Source: Synergistales bacterium (GTDB lineage: Bacteria > Synergistota > Synergistia > Synergistales > Aminiphilaceae). From it: a stretch of DNA of 34,316 nucleotides. The notes under the pieces were generated by a model that saw only the letters and a list, made by a program, of their open reading frames with translations, had not been told where the DNA came from and ran no database searches. Location of the stretch: contig JAIPGA010000021.1 in the NCBI GenBank assembly GCA_021736445.1, forward strand, positions 1 to 34,316. Direction: 5' to 3'. The position numbers and the translations under genes were made by a program. How positions within the stretch are numbered: position 1 is the stretch's first letter; every line of letters starts with the position of its first letter. Below, piece after piece: positions 8,822 to 16,501 of this stretch.

Positions 8822-9386
8822 GATGGAGTCGACGCTCTACGAACAGCTGGAGGAGTCCGGGGCGCTGCAGAGGGGACACTTTCTTCTTGCCTCAGGGCTG
8901 CACAGCGAGTACTACCTGCAGTGTGCCCGGTTCCTGCGCTTCCCCGCATACGCCGAGGCGGCGGGGCGGGCGCTGGCCGGGCTGCTGCGGGAAACCAGCC
9001 CCGAAGTGGTGGTGGCGCCGGCGGTGGGTGGATTGATCATCGGCCACGAGGTGGCCCGGGCGCTGGGGGTTCCCTTTCTCTTCTGCGAACGGGAGGAGGG
9101 GGGCATGCGCCTCCGCCGTTTCGACCCGCCTGGCGGCGCGCGGTTTGTCGTTGTCGAGGATGTCATGACCACCGGCGGATCGGTTGCCGAGGTGGGGGAA
9201 CATATGGAAACGCTGGGTGCCCAGTGGTGTGGCTCCGGTTGTATTGTCAGACGCGGGCGGAAGCTGCGCATTCCGCACCAGCCGGCGGCGCTGCTTGAAC
9301 TGGAGTTCCCCGTCTATCAGCCCGATACCTGTCCGCTCTGTGCGAGTGGTGTCCCGGTCTCAAAGCCGGGGAGTCGGGGGTTGTAG
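8814..9386 (+). CDS. pyrE: Orotate phosphoribosyltransferase
   Basis: This 190-residue enzyme joins orotate with PRPP to give OMP. The PRPP motif is VVVEDVMTTGGS (about residues 110-121), with VVVAPAVGGLIIG upstream. A CPLC pair near the C-terminus (PDTCPLCASG) could bind metal or form a disulfide; related short PyrE proteins often have it. ATG 8814 overlaps the pyrF stop; ATG 8823 is an alternative start. It is the last pyr gene; carA and carB, which make carbamoyl phosphate, are not in this operon. Confidence 0.93.
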   Translation: MNEMESTLYEQLEESGALQRGHFLLASGLHSEYYLQCARFLRFPAYAEAAGRALAGLLRETSPEVVVAPAVGGLIIGHEVARALGVPFLFCEREEGGMRLRRFDPPGGARFVVVEDVMTTGGSVAEVGEHMETLGAQWCGSGCIVRRGRKLRIPHQPAALLELEFPVYQPDTCPLCASGVPVSKPGSRGL

Positions 9387-9459
9387 CAAACCCGGGGCAA
9401 AAGGCCCTTTATGGGCACCATCTCCCATCCGTAACAGTGCATGAACGGCTGCAACAACG

Positions 9460-9465
9460 TATAAT
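9460..9465 (+). promoter_or_regulatory. Putative -10 element upstream of mltG
   Basis: A perfect TATAAT stands in the 164-base gap between pyrE and mltG. I see no good -35 hexamer 16-18 bases upstream, so the promoter may be weak or activator dependent. A start near 9472 would put the 9478 hairpin at the very 5' end of the transcript. Confidence 0.4.
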
Positions 9466-9477
9466 GGATTCAGCAAT

Positions 9478-9511
9478 GAGCGGGCAGGGGGACTGTCCGC
9501 TCTGGTTCTTG
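9478..9511 (+). terminator. Stem-loop between pyrE and mltG, possible terminator
   Basis: GAGCGGGCAG (9478-9487) pairs with CTGTCCGCTC (9493-9502) through ten pairs including one G-U, with loop GGGGA. It is followed by TGGTTCTTG, which is only moderately T-rich. It may end the pyr transcript, or if the TATAAT just upstream is a promoter, stabilise the 5' end of the mltG message. Confidence 0.45.
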
Positions 9512-9550
9512 TAGAAGGGAATGCTTGGAGCCGGGGAAAGGGGATAGGCT

Positions 9551-10570
9551 GTGGTCTCTCGATTTCTTGCTGTTGTGGTACTGCTGATTGCTGTCGTTGC
9601 GTACGGTGCTCTCCTCGCTCTGCCTGTCCAGTGGTGGCAGGAGCGGATTGTGCTCGGCCGCGGCGAGGCCAGAACCTGTGTGGTCACGGCGGGCATGAGC
9701 GCTTCGGAGATTGCCGGTGTGTGCAGGGAACGCGGTGTTGTCGACGATGAGAAGGCGTTGGTCCGCTGGTTTGTCTCGCTGGGCCTGGACAGGCATCTGC
9801 TCCCCGGTGTCTATACGTTGCGTTCGGGCAGTCCCTGGGAGGTGGCCAAGCAGATCGAGGACGCCGACCCGACGGTGCTGAATACGACCGTCATCCCCGG
9901 GATGAATGTGCGTACCCTTGCGGCGAGGCTGCGGATGCCCGCGCCGGAGGAAGAGAAAATGCCTGCTGTGGAAGGAGCGCTGGCCGACGAAGACAACTTC
10001 CCGGAGGGGTTGCGGGGGATCCTGCCCACCCGTTCGGATGACCGAATCGCCTTTCTCCTGCCTCAGACCTACGCGCTTCCGCCGGTGGAAGGGGGCGCCG
10101 CAGATGCGCTGGTCGCCGAGGCCTCCCGGCTCTGGTGGGAAAACTTTCACGATGCTGTGGAGGGGATGGAAGCCGGGGAGCTTCTGCGGAAGGCCACACT
10201 GGCCTCGATTGTCGAGAAGGAGGCCAAGGTGGACCGGGAGCGGAAAACGGTGGCCGGGGTCTTTGTGAACCGACTCGACAGGGGGATGCCCCTGCAGTCC
10301 TGTGCGACTGTGGTCTACGCCTGGGGCGAGCGGGGGATCCGAAAGAAACGCCTCACCAATGAGGATCTCAGGATTCCGTCGGCCTACAACACCTACCTGC
10401 ATGCGGGACTCCCGCCGGGGCCGATCTGTATCCCCTCCGTCCCGTCCTGGAAAGCGGCGCTCAACCCGGAGGAACACGACTATCTCTACTTTGTGGCGGG
10501 TTCCGGGGGGGAGCACATCTTTTCCGAGACCTTTGACCAGCACATCAAGGCGAAAAACAGCCGGAACTAG
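9551..10570 (+). CDS. mltG: Endolytic murein transglycosylase MltG (YceG family)
   Basis: MltG cleaves nascent peptidoglycan strands at the outer face of the inner membrane and is thought to release or end growing glycan chains. The 339-residue protein has an N-terminal membrane anchor (about residues 4-26), a LysM-like portion (GMSASEIAGVCRERGVV), and the YceG catalytic domain. The expected catalytic Glu lies in LASIVEKEAKV, and further family segments include FVNRLDRGMPLQSC, SAYNTYLHAGLPPGPI and DYLYFVA. The start is GTG 9551 with AAAGGGGA at 9538-9544. A YqeH-like GTPase gene follows 53 bases downstream. Confidence 0.93.
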   Translation: MVSRFLAVVVLLIAVVAYGALLALPVQWWQERIVLGRGEARTCVVTAGMSASEIAGVCRERGVVDDEKALVRWFVSLGLDRHLLPGVYTLRSGSPWEVAKQIEDADPTVLNTTVIPGMNVRTLAARLRMPAPEEEKMPAVEGALADEDNFPEGLRGILPTRSDDRIAFLLPQTYALPPVEGGAADALVAEASRLWWENFHDAVEGMEAGELLRKATLASIVEKEAKVDRERKTVAGVFVNRLDRGMPLQSCATVVYAWGERGIRKKRLTNEDLRIPSAYNTYLHAGLPPGPICIPSVPSWKAALNPEEHDYLYFVAGSGGEHIFSETFDQHIKAKNSRN

Positions 10571-10623
10571 ACAGCCGGTGACGTTGTCGGTGTCGCAAAC
10601 GGCCGTGAAAGGAGCTGTCGAGG

Positions 10624-11739
10624 ATGCCCAATGATGGATCGTTGTGCCCCGGTTGCGGGGCTGAGCTCCAGTCCGAACGGCCGGGGGAGCCGGGATATCT
10701 CCCGCAGAAGCTCCGGGAGCGGGAAGGCGCTGTCTGCCAACGCTGTTTCCGGCTGCATCACTATAAGGAGTACCATAAACCGGTGGTGAGTGATACGGGG
10801 CTCCGCCGGGCTCTGGAGGAGGAATGGCGGCAGGCCGACGCCGCCCTTGTGGTCATTGATCCGCTTACGGTGGACATGCTGCCCCGGCTCCTCCGGCAGG
10901 CCGAGGATGCCGGCGTTACGGTAACGGCGGCCTTCAACAAGGCTGATCTGCTCTATCCGGCCCGGCGGGCCGCCGAGCTGGAGGCGTGGCTTGCCGCCCG
11001 CCACGGCGGCCTTGAGGTGATCGCCTGTTCCGCCAGCCGTGGCTTCCGGACCGGAGTGCTCCGGGAGCGCCTGCTCCGGAGCGGGGCGAAGCGGATCGTG
11101 GCCCTTGGTCTGCCGAATGCGGGGAAGAGCACGCTGTTGAACAGCCTTGCGGAGCGGGAACGCCACACCGTTTCAGCGCTGCCGGGAACCACCGTGGGCG
11201 CCCTCGCCACGAGTCTTGGCGGAGGGGTGACCCTGGTTGACTTCCCGGGGCTTGCGTCGGGAACCCCGCTTTTCCCCCTGCTTTGCCCAGACTGTCTTGC
11301 GGCCCTCTCCCCGAAAAAAAGGCTTTCGGTGACCTCCTTGGTGTTGAAGCCGGGAAAGGGTATCATGCTCGGTGGTGCCGTGTGGGTGCGGTACGATGCG
11401 CCCGCCGGCAGTGTCTCCGGGGAGGTGGAGGTTGCCGTGCCCGATACCATCGCCGTCCATGGAACCACGGCGGGCCGGGAAGAGGAACTCCTCCACCGTC
11501 ACGGAGCCGAGCTGTTTGGTGTGCCCTGTGGTTCCTGCGTCCCGTCGATCCTGGAGCGGATGGGCCGATGGAAAGACCTCGTGCTGGAGCGGGACCGGGA
11601 GCTCTCCTTCCCCTACTGGGGATGGATACGGCCGCTCGGTGCGGAACCACTGAAAGATATCACCGTCCTCTGCCCCGGCGACACGCCTCCCTCCGTACGT
11701 ATGGCGATGTCGGGCGAAAGCGGGGCATGGGGCCCGTAA
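10624..11739 (+). CDS. Circularly permuted GTPase, YqeH-like ribosome assembly factor
   Basis: This 371-residue protein has an N-terminal zinc finger (CPGCG at residues 8-12, CQRC near 38-41). The GTPase motifs are in permuted order: G4 NKAD (about 105-108), G5 SAS (about 137-139), then G1 GLPNAGKST (about 162-170) and G3 DFPG. This order, with the zinc finger, is the mark of YqeH, which in Bacillus assists 30S subunit assembly. The C-terminal ~140 residues resemble the RNA-binding domain position of that family. ATG 10624 follows GGAGCTG upstream. Function is by family. Confidence 0.88.
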   Translation: MPNDGSLCPGCGAELQSERPGEPGYLPQKLREREGAVCQRCFRLHHYKEYHKPVVSDTGLRRALEEEWRQADAALVVIDPLTVDMLPRLLRQAEDAGVTVTAAFNKADLLYPARRAAELEAWLAARHGGLEVIACSASRGFRTGVLRERLLRSGAKRIVALGLPNAGKSTLLNSLAERERHTVSALPGTTVGALATSLGGGVTLVDFPGLASGTPLFPLLCPDCLAALSPKKRLSVTSLVLKPGKGIMLGGAVWVRYDAPAGSVSGEVEVAVPDTIAVHGTTAGREEELLHRHGAELFGVPCGSCVPSILERMGRWKDLVLERDRELSFPYWGWIRPLGAEPLKDITVLCPGDTPPSVRMAMSGESGAWGP

Positions 11740-11822
11740 GAGCGGCAGGCTGTTCGGAGCCACAGGGCACGGGAGGCCCGGATGTCCCGTGTCCGTGCCG
11801 TGACGATTGCTGACAGAGGATT

Positions 11823-14270
11823 GTGTTGGAGGCTGTTGTACCCACTATGGGGAATGATCAGGACAAACAGGAATACGAAGAACAGCCAACTGGCGTAGGG
11901 GAGCGAATAGCACGGATCAAGGCTCTTTTTTCCCTGCACTCCCTTTCTCCTCTGGCTTCAAGTCTTATACTGCTCTTCTTTTTTGGCGTCACCCTCTATC
12001 TCCTGGCGGCTCTCATCACCCCCTGGGCCGGTTCCTGGGGGATGGGGGTCCGTCGTCTTCTGACGGGTACGCTCGGTGGAGGGGTGGTGCTCTTTCTGAT
12101 CCACTCCCTCTACTACCTCTCCTCTGCACTGGGGGGGCACGAGACGGGGAACTGCCTGCGCGACTTCCTGGGCACCTTCTGTCTCTTTCTCGCGGTCTCC
12201 GTCCTCCTGGGGTTTCAGGATCTCGGTCTCTTTTCCCTGGGATTCGCCTGGACCGAACCGGGGATCTTCGGCAGCCGACTGAGTCTGTTTCTGTTCCGGC
12301 ACATCGGTCCCCTGGGAACGCTCCTTGCCGGGGTGACGGTGACGATGATGGCGCTGCTCTTTTTCCAGCTGGAGTACACCAGGAGGAGCCTGGCCGCCAT
12401 GTACGGTACGCTGGTCTCGCTGTACGGGGCAGTGGAAGGAAGGCTCCGCAAAGTGGGGAAGGATACCGGATCCCCCGATGATCAGCACCCCGGCGAGGAC
12501 CGGCCGGCCGCGGAGGGGGACGCGGAGTCCTGGAAGGGCGAACCCCTGGAGGGGGCCTTCCCGGAGGAGGAAGCCTCTCCGTTGATCCGGCGTGTGCGGG
12601 GCGCGCGTCCCTCGGCGGAGGATGCCGAGCAGCCGGTCGCCGCGGTGGTGGAGCACCATGGCCGGGAGGAGAGTGAGGACCGCAGGGACGCGGGCAGCGC
12701 TGTGCCGGAGGGAGAGAGCGACGATGTGCCGGAAGGCCGGAATGGGGAGCCCCTGGACCCCCTGGGCGAGGATCTCGTGGATATGTTGCTGGAGGAGGGA
12801 TCGCCGGCCACCGAGGACGCGCTGGATCTCCCCCCGGACATCGAACCCGGACGCTTCCCGCCGCCTACCTCGCTGCTGGGGGCCTTTCGCGACAACTCCG
12901 ACACGCTCAATGAAGAGCTTGTGCGGCAGCACGGGGAGCAGATCGTGGAAACGCTGGCGGATTTCGGACTGGAGGCGGAGCTTGCGGAGACCGTGGTGGG
13001 GCCGACGGTGGTGCAGTTCAGGCTGCAGCTGGCGCCGGGCATCAAGGTCAGCAAGGTCGCTGGGCTGACCAACGATCTGGCTGTCTCTCTGGCGGTCCCC
13101 AGTCTGCGCATCGAGGCGCCCATCCCGGGGAAACCCTATGTGGGGGTGGAGATCCCCAATCCGGAGCGGGCGACGGTGTCGCTCCGGGAGATCATCGAGT
13201 GCGATCTCTTCATGAAGACAAAAGGGGTGCTCCCCCTGCCTGTAGGGCTGAGTGTGGACGGCCGGCCGATGGTCATGTCTCTGGAGGACATGCCACACCT
13301 TCTGGTGGCGGGGACCACGGGATCGGGAAAGAGTGTCTTTATCTCCAGCTGTCTGATCGGTCTCACCTATCTGCGCAGGCCTTCGGAGCTCCGCCTGATC
13401 CTTGTGGACCCCAAACGGGTGGAGATGGCGCTCTACGAGAATCTCCCCCACGTCCTCTGTCCGCCTATCGTGGAGTCCAAAAAGGCTGTCGAGGCCCTTG
13501 CCTGGGCGGTCCGCGAGATGGAGCGCCGCTACGCCCTCTTCGCCGATGCGCGGGTGCGGCATCTGCAGGCCTACAACGAGAAGGCCATCCCCAAGGACCG
13601 GCTTCCCAATATCGTGATCGTCGTGGACGAGCTGGCCGACCTGATGATGGCGGCGCCGAAGGAGGTGGAGGACTATATCTGCCGACTGGCGCAGAAGGCC
13701 CGGGCTACGGGGATCCATTTGATTCTGGCCACGCAGCGGCCCTCGGTGAATGTCATCACCGGCCTCATCAAGGCGAATATCCCCGCCCGGGTGGCCTTCA
13801 GCCTCCCCACACAGGCCGACTCCAGGACGATCCTCGATGTGGGCGGAGCGGAACGTCTGCTGGGGAAGGGAGACATGCTGATTCTCACCTCCCGCCTCCC
13901 CAAACCGGCACGCAGCCAGTCCCCGTGGATTGACGAGAGCGCCATACAGGCCTATATCTCCTATCTCGAATCGCTCTTCGGGGCGCCGGAATACACGGAC
14001 ATCACCGACCAGACGAACGGAGCCCCCGGTCAGGGGGCCCAGGAGATCGACGATCCGCTGTTCGAGGAGGCCGTCCAGATTGTGCTCAATACGGGGACGG
14101 CGTCGGCGAGCCGGCTGCAGCGGCAGCTGCGCATCGGTTTCACCAGGGCCGCCCGTCTTGTAGACGCTATGGAGGATATGGGCATCGTGGGTTCCCAGGC
14201 CGGATCGAAGGCGCGGGAGCTCCTGATGTCGGAAGAAGAGGTGCAGACTGTGCTGGAGGAACATGGATAG
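11823..14270 (+). CDS. ftsK: DNA translocase FtsK/SpoIIIE
   Basis: FtsK pumps chromosomal DNA through the closing septum. The 815-residue protein has four to five N-terminal membrane segments (between about residues 42 and 195), then an acidic, Pro/Glu-rich linker (about 200-350). The RecA-like motor follows, with Walker A GTTGSGKS (about 497-504) and a DPKRVEM segment. The C-terminal winged-helix gamma domain (about 745-815) normally reads KOPS sites. The start is uncertain: GTG 11823 opens the frame, TTG 11826 has AGAGGA 5 bases upstream, and ATG 11847 lies 14 bases after GGAGG. The stop overlaps the thiN ATG. Confidence 0.96.
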   Translation: MLEAVVPTMGNDQDKQEYEEQPTGVGERIARIKALFSLHSLSPLASSLILLFFFGVTLYLLAALITPWAGSWGMGVRRLLTGTLGGGVVLFLIHSLYYLSSALGGHETGNCLRDFLGTFCLFLAVSVLLGFQDLGLFSLGFAWTEPGIFGSRLSLFLFRHIGPLGTLLAGVTVTMMALLFFQLEYTRRSLAAMYGTLVSLYGAVEGRLRKVGKDTGSPDDQHPGEDRPAAEGDAESWKGEPLEGAFPEEEASPLIRRVRGARPSAEDAEQPVAAVVEHHGREESEDRRDAGSAVPEGESDDVPEGRNGEPLDPLGEDLVDMLLEEGSPATEDALDLPPDIEPGRFPPPTSLLGAFRDNSDTLNEELVRQHGEQIVETLADFGLEAELAETVVGPTVVQFRLQLAPGIKVSKVAGLTNDLAVSLAVPSLRIEAPIPGKPYVGVEIPNPERATVSLREIIECDLFMKTKGVLPLPVGLSVDGRPMVMSLEDMPHLLVAGTTGSGKSVFISSCLIGLTYLRRPSELRLILVDPKRVEMALYENLPHVLCPPIVESKKAVEALAWAVREMERRYALFADARVRHLQAYNEKAIPKDRLPNIVIVVDELADLMMAAPKEVEDYICRLAQKARATGIHLILATQRPSVNVITGLIKANIPARVAFSLPTQADSRTILDVGGAERLLGKGDMLILTSRLPKPARSQSPWIDESAIQAYISYLESLFGAPEYTDITDQTNGAPGQGAQEIDDPLFEEAVQIVLNTGTASASRLQRQLRIGFTRAARLVDAMEDMGIVGSQAGSKARELLMSEEEVQTVLEEHG

Positions 14271-15003
14271 TCGAGGCGTTTCCCGGGGAGGAAGGGTTCT
14301 GCTGCCTCAGGTGGAGGTTGAGATCTTCCCTGCTCCTTCTGACGAGGCGACGCTGCTTCTTGTGGCGGGGGGAAGGGCGCCGGAGACGGAGTGGTTGCGG
14401 ACCCTCTCCGCAGGGATGACGGTCTGGGCGGTGGATCGGGGAGCGGAGCACTGTTTCGCCGCAGGTGTGGTCCCGGAGCGGTTTATCGGCGATGCCGACA
14501 GTATCTCCCAGGGAAGCCTGGCCAGGCTGGAGCGGACAGGTGTTCCCCGTCTGGTGGTCGACGCCGACAAGGACCTGACGGACCTGCAGCTGGCGCTGCG
14601 CGAGGCCTCCCATTCCCACAGGATGGTGATGGTGACCGGCTGCTGGGGCGGACGGTACGACCATACGGCGAGCGCTGTCCATTCCGCTCTCTGGGCTCGG
14701 GACTGGGGCGTGCCGGTGACGGTCTATGCCGATCAGCAGGAGATGCTGATCCCTCTTGGTCCGCAGCAGGTATGCGCCGCAGGGTGGCATCGCTTTCCTT
14801 CCGCCGTCTCGCTGCTCCCTTTAGGTGGTTCATGCCATATCCTGCGACTGAAGGGCACCTTCTGGGAGCTTGCCGATACATGGCTGGATATAAAAAAGCC
14901 CTATGCTGTCAGTAACCGACCGGCATTGGGCAGAGGCGGCGAACTGCTTGAGATCGAGGTGGGCCGGGGGGTTGCGGGTCTCTACGGCTGGTGGGAGGGT
15001 TGA
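14263..15003 (+). CDS. thiN: Thiamine pyrophosphokinase
   Basis: This enzyme transfers pyrophosphate from ATP to thiamine to form thiamine diphosphate. Family features in the 246-residue protein include AVDRGAEHC, FIGDADSIS (about residues 70-78), DADKDLTDLQLAL (about 98-110) and TGCWGGRYDHT. The C-terminal ~80 residues form the thiamine-binding part. Start ATG 14263 overlaps the ftsK stop by eight bases. It is convergent with rpmB, whose stop is only 22 bases away. The thiamine diphosphate produced is the cofactor of Dxs, encoded 1.5 kb downstream. Confidence 0.9.
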   Translation: MDSRGVSRGGRVLLPQVEVEIFPAPSDEATLLLVAGGRAPETEWLRTLSAGMTVWAVDRGAEHCFAAGVVPERFIGDADSISQGSLARLERTGVPRLVVDADKDLTDLQLALREASHSHRMVMVTGCWGGRYDHTASAVHSALWARDWGVPVTVYADQQEMLIPLGPQQVCAAGWHRFPSAVSLLPLGGSCHILRLKGTFWELADTWLDIKKPYAVSNRPALGRGGELLEIEVGRGVAGLYGWWEG

Positions 15004-15012
15004 TGAGGGTGG

Positions 15013-15040
15013 AAAAGGGCTGCTTTTACACAGCCCTCTG
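15013..15040 (-). terminator. Intrinsic terminator of rpmB
   Basis: AGGGCTG (15016-15022) and CAGCCCT (15031-15037) form a hairpin. Read on the - strand it is followed by TTTTCC, a short U-run, so it terminates rpmB. The rpmB stop codon falls within the loop. On the + strand no T-run follows, so thiN is not clearly terminated by it. Confidence 0.65.
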
Positions 15041-15220
15041 TACTTTGTTGGATCGCAGGCACCTGGTGCAGACTTTCATCTTCCTGGTCTCGCCGTTACC
15101 GAGATCGGTCTTGACCGTCTGGAGGTTGATGTGCCAGCGTCTCCGGGTGTGCCGGTTCGAATGGCTGACGTTATTCCCCGTTGTGGGACCGCGCCCGCAG
15201 AGATCACAGTGTCTGGACAT
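15026..15220 (-). CDS. rpmB: 50S ribosomal protein L28
   Basis: This 64-residue basic protein is a structural component of the large ribosomal subunit. It shows the L28 pattern: N-terminal [18 protein letters not shown], the [11 protein letters not shown] segment, and CTRCLRS near the C-terminus. The two CxxC pairs make it the zinc-binding form. The ribosome site GGAAGGGAG (- strand) lies nine bases before the ATG. It is the only - strand gene in the window, flanked by its own promoter and terminator, so it is an independent unit inserted between two + strand operons. Confidence 0.96.
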   Translation of the reverse strand: MSRHCDLCGRGPTTGNNVSHSNRHTRRRWHINLQTVKTDLGNGETRKMKVCTRCLRSNKVQRAV

Positions 15221-15262
15221 GGTCAGACAGCTCCCTTCCTGTCGGTGTGGAAAACAAGGGGA

Positions 15263-15291
15263 ATTCTAGCACAATGCGGACGCAAGGGCAA
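15263..15291 (-). promoter_or_regulatory. Promoter of rpmB
   Basis: On the - strand TTGCCC (complement of 15286-15291) and TAGAAT (complement of 15263-15268) are separated by exactly 17 bases, with TG one base before the -10 (TGCTAGAAT). This predicts an rpmB transcript starting about 35 bases before the ATG. The region must also hold the xseB promoter on the other strand, which I cannot pinpoint. Confidence 0.7.
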
Positions 15292-15320
15292 TGAGGAACC
15301 CTTCGAAAGGTGGAATAGGT

Positions 15321-15563
15321 GTGACGTTTTCGCAGGATTTCAATACACTGGAGACGATAGTCGGACAGCTTGAGGAGGATACCATGGAGCTGGAGCGCTC
15401 CCTGGAGCTTTTTGAAGAGGGGGTGCGTCTGTACAGAAGGTGCAGCCACGCTCTCCAGCAGTCCGAACAGAGGGTCGCCATGTTGCTTGAGAACGAGGAC
15501 GGGGAACCCGCCGAGCTCCCCTGGGAGGGTGCGGAGCGGGACGGGGAGAACGGCGATGCATGA
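15321..15563 (+). CDS. xseB: Exodeoxyribonuclease VII small subunit
   Basis: XseB is the small subunit of exonuclease VII, which degrades single-stranded DNA from both ends. The 80-residue protein has the family core: FNTLETIVGQLEEDTMELE, then LELFEEGVRLYRRC, an all-helical pair that coats the XseA subunit. Start GTG 15321 is preferred because AAAGGTGG lies 7 bases upstream and the length then matches the family; an in-frame ATG at 15291 has a poorly spaced ribosome site. The usual partner gene xseA is not adjacent. It overlaps ispA by eight bases. Confidence 0.9.
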   Translation: MTFSQDFNTLETIVGQLEEDTMELERSLELFEEGVRLYRRCSHALQQSEQRVAMLLENEDGEPAELPWEGAERDGENGDA

Positions 15564-16455
15564 CAGCGGATTGCAGCACTACATGGAAGAGAAGCGCACC
15601 TTTTTGAACGGCCAGCTGCAGGCCAGGGCGGAGCGCAAACCGGCGGATGTCCCCAGCCGTCTCTGGGAGGCGATGAACTACTCTCTGCTGGCGGGGGGCA
15701 AGCGTATCCGGCCGGTGCTCTGCTTTGCCGCCGCGGAACTCTTCCATCCCCAGTGGCAGTCGGTGTCCCCCATGGCGGTGGCCCTGGAGATGCTCCATAC
15801 GGCCTCGCTGATCCACGACGATCTTCCCTGCATGGATGACGACAGCCTCCGGAGGGGGCGCCCCACCAGCCATATGGTGTTTGGAGAGGGTCTTGCCCTT
15901 CTGGCCGGTGATGCCTTGTTTACCCAGGCCTTCACGCTGCCTCTGGAGGAGCTGCCGGGCAGCGGTATCCCTGCGGAACGGATCGTCCGGGCCATCGCCC
16001 ATTTCGGCAGGGCCACGGGGCCTGCCGGGATATGCGGCGGGCAGGTATGGGATACCGACGGAAGGAGTTACGAAACGGATCGCCCTGGGGTGGAGGGGAT
16101 CGCCCGGAAAAAGACGGCGACCCTCATCCAGACCTCCCTGGTGACAGGGGCGATCCTGGCTGGAGCTGGTACAATCGATATACAGCATATCGAGGAATAC
16201 GGATTGCATCTGGGGACATCCTTCCAGATTGTTGACGACATCCTCGATGTTACCGCAACGGCCGAAGAGCTCGGGAAATCGCCGGGTAAGGACGCAACCC
16301 AGGGCAAACGCACCTATGTCTCCTCCTATGGGGTCGACGGCGCGCGGAGCCGGGCGCAGGAGGAGACAGAGCAGGCGCTGTGCGCCCTGGAAAGGGTGGA
16401 GGGAACGGGGATGCTCCGGCGGTTGACCACCACCATTGCGGAGAGGGCCACCTAG
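15556..16455 (+). CDS. ispA: Polyprenyl (farnesyl/geranyl) diphosphate synthase
   Basis: This all-helical prenyltransferase condenses isopentenyl diphosphate with allylic diphosphates. The 299-residue protein has both Asp-rich motifs: DDLPCMDDD (about residues 88-96) and DDILD near residue 228, plus GGKRIRP near 50-56 and the characteristic LLAGDALF. Short-chain product length (C15 or C20) is inferred from family and from its place before dxs, which feeds the same pathway. ATG 15556 has GGGGAG 7 bases upstream and lies within the last codons of xseB. Confidence 0.92.
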   Translation: MHDSGLQHYMEEKRTFLNGQLQARAERKPADVPSRLWEAMNYSLLAGGKRIRPVLCFAAAELFHPQWQSVSPMAVALEMLHTASLIHDDLPCMDDDSLRRGRPTSHMVFGEGLALLAGDALFTQAFTLPLEELPGSGIPAERIVRAIAHFGRATGPAGICGGQVWDTDGRSYETDRPGVEGIARKKTATLIQTSLVTGAILAGAGTIDIQHIEEYGLHLGTSFQIVDDILDVTATAEELGKSPGKDATQGKRTYVSSYGVDGARSRAQEETEQALCALERVEGTGMLRRLTTTIAERAT

Positions 16456-16501
16456 TTCCCGGTACGGGGACGATTCAAAGCGGGAAAGGGAGTAGGCTGT
16501 C

